This document shows, piece by piece, positions 7,204-7,524 of a stretch of 7,524 bases of DNA. The notes below the pieces were generated by a model that worked only from the letters and a program-made list of their open reading frames with translations, ran no database searches and had not been told where the DNA came from. The stretch comes from an uncultured Ruminococcus sp. (GTDB taxonomy: Bacteria > Bacillota > Clostridia > Oscillospirales > Ruminococcaceae): assembly GCA_947177935.1 (NCBI GenBank), contig CAMWWG010000041.1, positions 1-7,524 of the forward strand. The letters run 5' to 3'. The position numbers were made by a program, and so were the translations under genes. Each line of letters begins with the position of its first letter. The stretch's first letter is position 1.

Positions 7204-7524
7204 TTATAATTTTAAGAATTCTCCGTCCTTGGAAATGGTCACTGCCGGAAAAATTTTTGTCAAAATTTCCTGGTACTGCTCCGGATGTTTTTCCGCCGGA
7301 CTGTAATGCGTCAGCCAGAGTCTTTGTGCATTTGCTTTCCGGGCTAATTCGCAGGCATCCTGCATCAGCATGTGTCCTTTCTGATTCATACTGGATTTTT
7401 TGGACGGATCGCCATACATACCCTCACAGATCAGCAAATCAGAATTTTTCGCAAAATCAGCAATATCCGGAATCGGGAGCGTGTCGGTTGTGTAAGTGAT
7501 CTTAACTGCTTTCCGGGGCGCTCC
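7204..7524 (-). CDS. rnz: Ribonuclease Z, C-terminal part (5' end outside window)
   Basis: The reading frame stays open from the window edge (7524) to TAA at 7204-7206 and encodes the last 106 residues. It matches the C-terminal part of RNase Z/ElaC, the beta-lactamase-fold endonuclease that matures tRNA 3' ends. Seen in order within the fragment: KITYTTDTLP with the metal-bridging Asp14, SDLLICEGMYGD (28-39), KGHM with His51 and RLWLTHYSP with metal-ligand His73. RNase Z proteins often have Arg after TDT (TDTRP), whereas here it is Leu. A TTG at 7437 is not a real start, since homology continues upstream of it. An AT-only palindrome covers the stop codon. It is probably the upstream member of the rnz-small protein-hflX-tatD operon, whose promoter is not in the window. 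A related MBL-fold hydrolase is the alternative. Confidence 0.9.
   Translation of the reverse strand, partial: GAPRKAVKITYTTDTLPIPDIADFAKNSDLLICEGMYGDPSKKSSMNQKGHMLMQDACELARKANAQRLWLTHYSPAEKHPEQYQEILTKIFPAVTISKDGEFLKL

Noticed and set aside
7198..7215. 18-bp perfect A/T palindrome over the rnz stop codon (centre aaaattataatttt), with a similar 16-bp one at 1-16
   Set aside because: In A/T-only sequence, palindromes of this size arise readily by chance. There is no GC stem for a terminator and no evident shared sequence between the two.
7204..7437. A TTG-initiated 77-aa gene at the right edge
   Set aside because: The frame continues upstream to the window edge with clear RNase Z homology, including the TDT metal motif. 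The TTG is therefore an internal Leu codon.

Overview
The window looks like ordinary chromosome from a low-to-moderate-GC Firmicute, most likely a gut Clostridia/Ruminococcus-type (Oscillospiraceae) bacterium. This rests on GAGGTG/AGGAG-type ribosome binding sites, sigma-A-like TTGACA/TATAAT promoters, and family content: a DUF711/UPF0210 protein, a TIGR03905 TSCPD protein, a SpoVB-type flippase, and an hflX-tatD-rnz cluster. The genus is inference only. No rRNA, tRNA, CRISPR array, insertion sequence, integrase or phage gene was seen.

Left part (1-1800): a complete UPF0210/DUF711 'PFL-like' gene on the + strand converges on a small TSCPD-domain gene on the - strand. A perfect 10-bp GC-rich hairpin lies between their stop codons and probably terminates both transcripts. 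The TSCPD gene has a near-ideal promoter (TTGACA, 17 bp, TATAAT, plus extended -10 TG). Both proteins are stand-alone relatives of pieces of ribonucleotide reductase.

Middle (1800-4850, + strand): an unrecognised protein of about 8 transmembrane segments is encoded in a low-GC, ATA-rich gene unlike its neighbours. It is followed by a 221-bp gap and then a SpoVB/MurJ-superfamily (MOP) lipid-linked oligosaccharide flippase carrying an odd cysteine cluster. The flippase gene overlaps the 3' end of tatD by 15 bp.

Right part (4836-7524, - strand): a compact likely operon read right to left: rnz (ribonuclease Z, cut by the window edge), a 67-aa strongly basic unknown protein, hflX (ribosome-associated GTPase) and tatD (metal-dependent DNase). 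Gaps are 33-40 bp. The theme is nucleic-acid processing and ribosome maintenance.

No clear new multi-gene system is visible. The best leads are the unknown membrane protein with atypical codon use, the basic small protein next to hflX, and the RNR-relative pair with its strong promoter.
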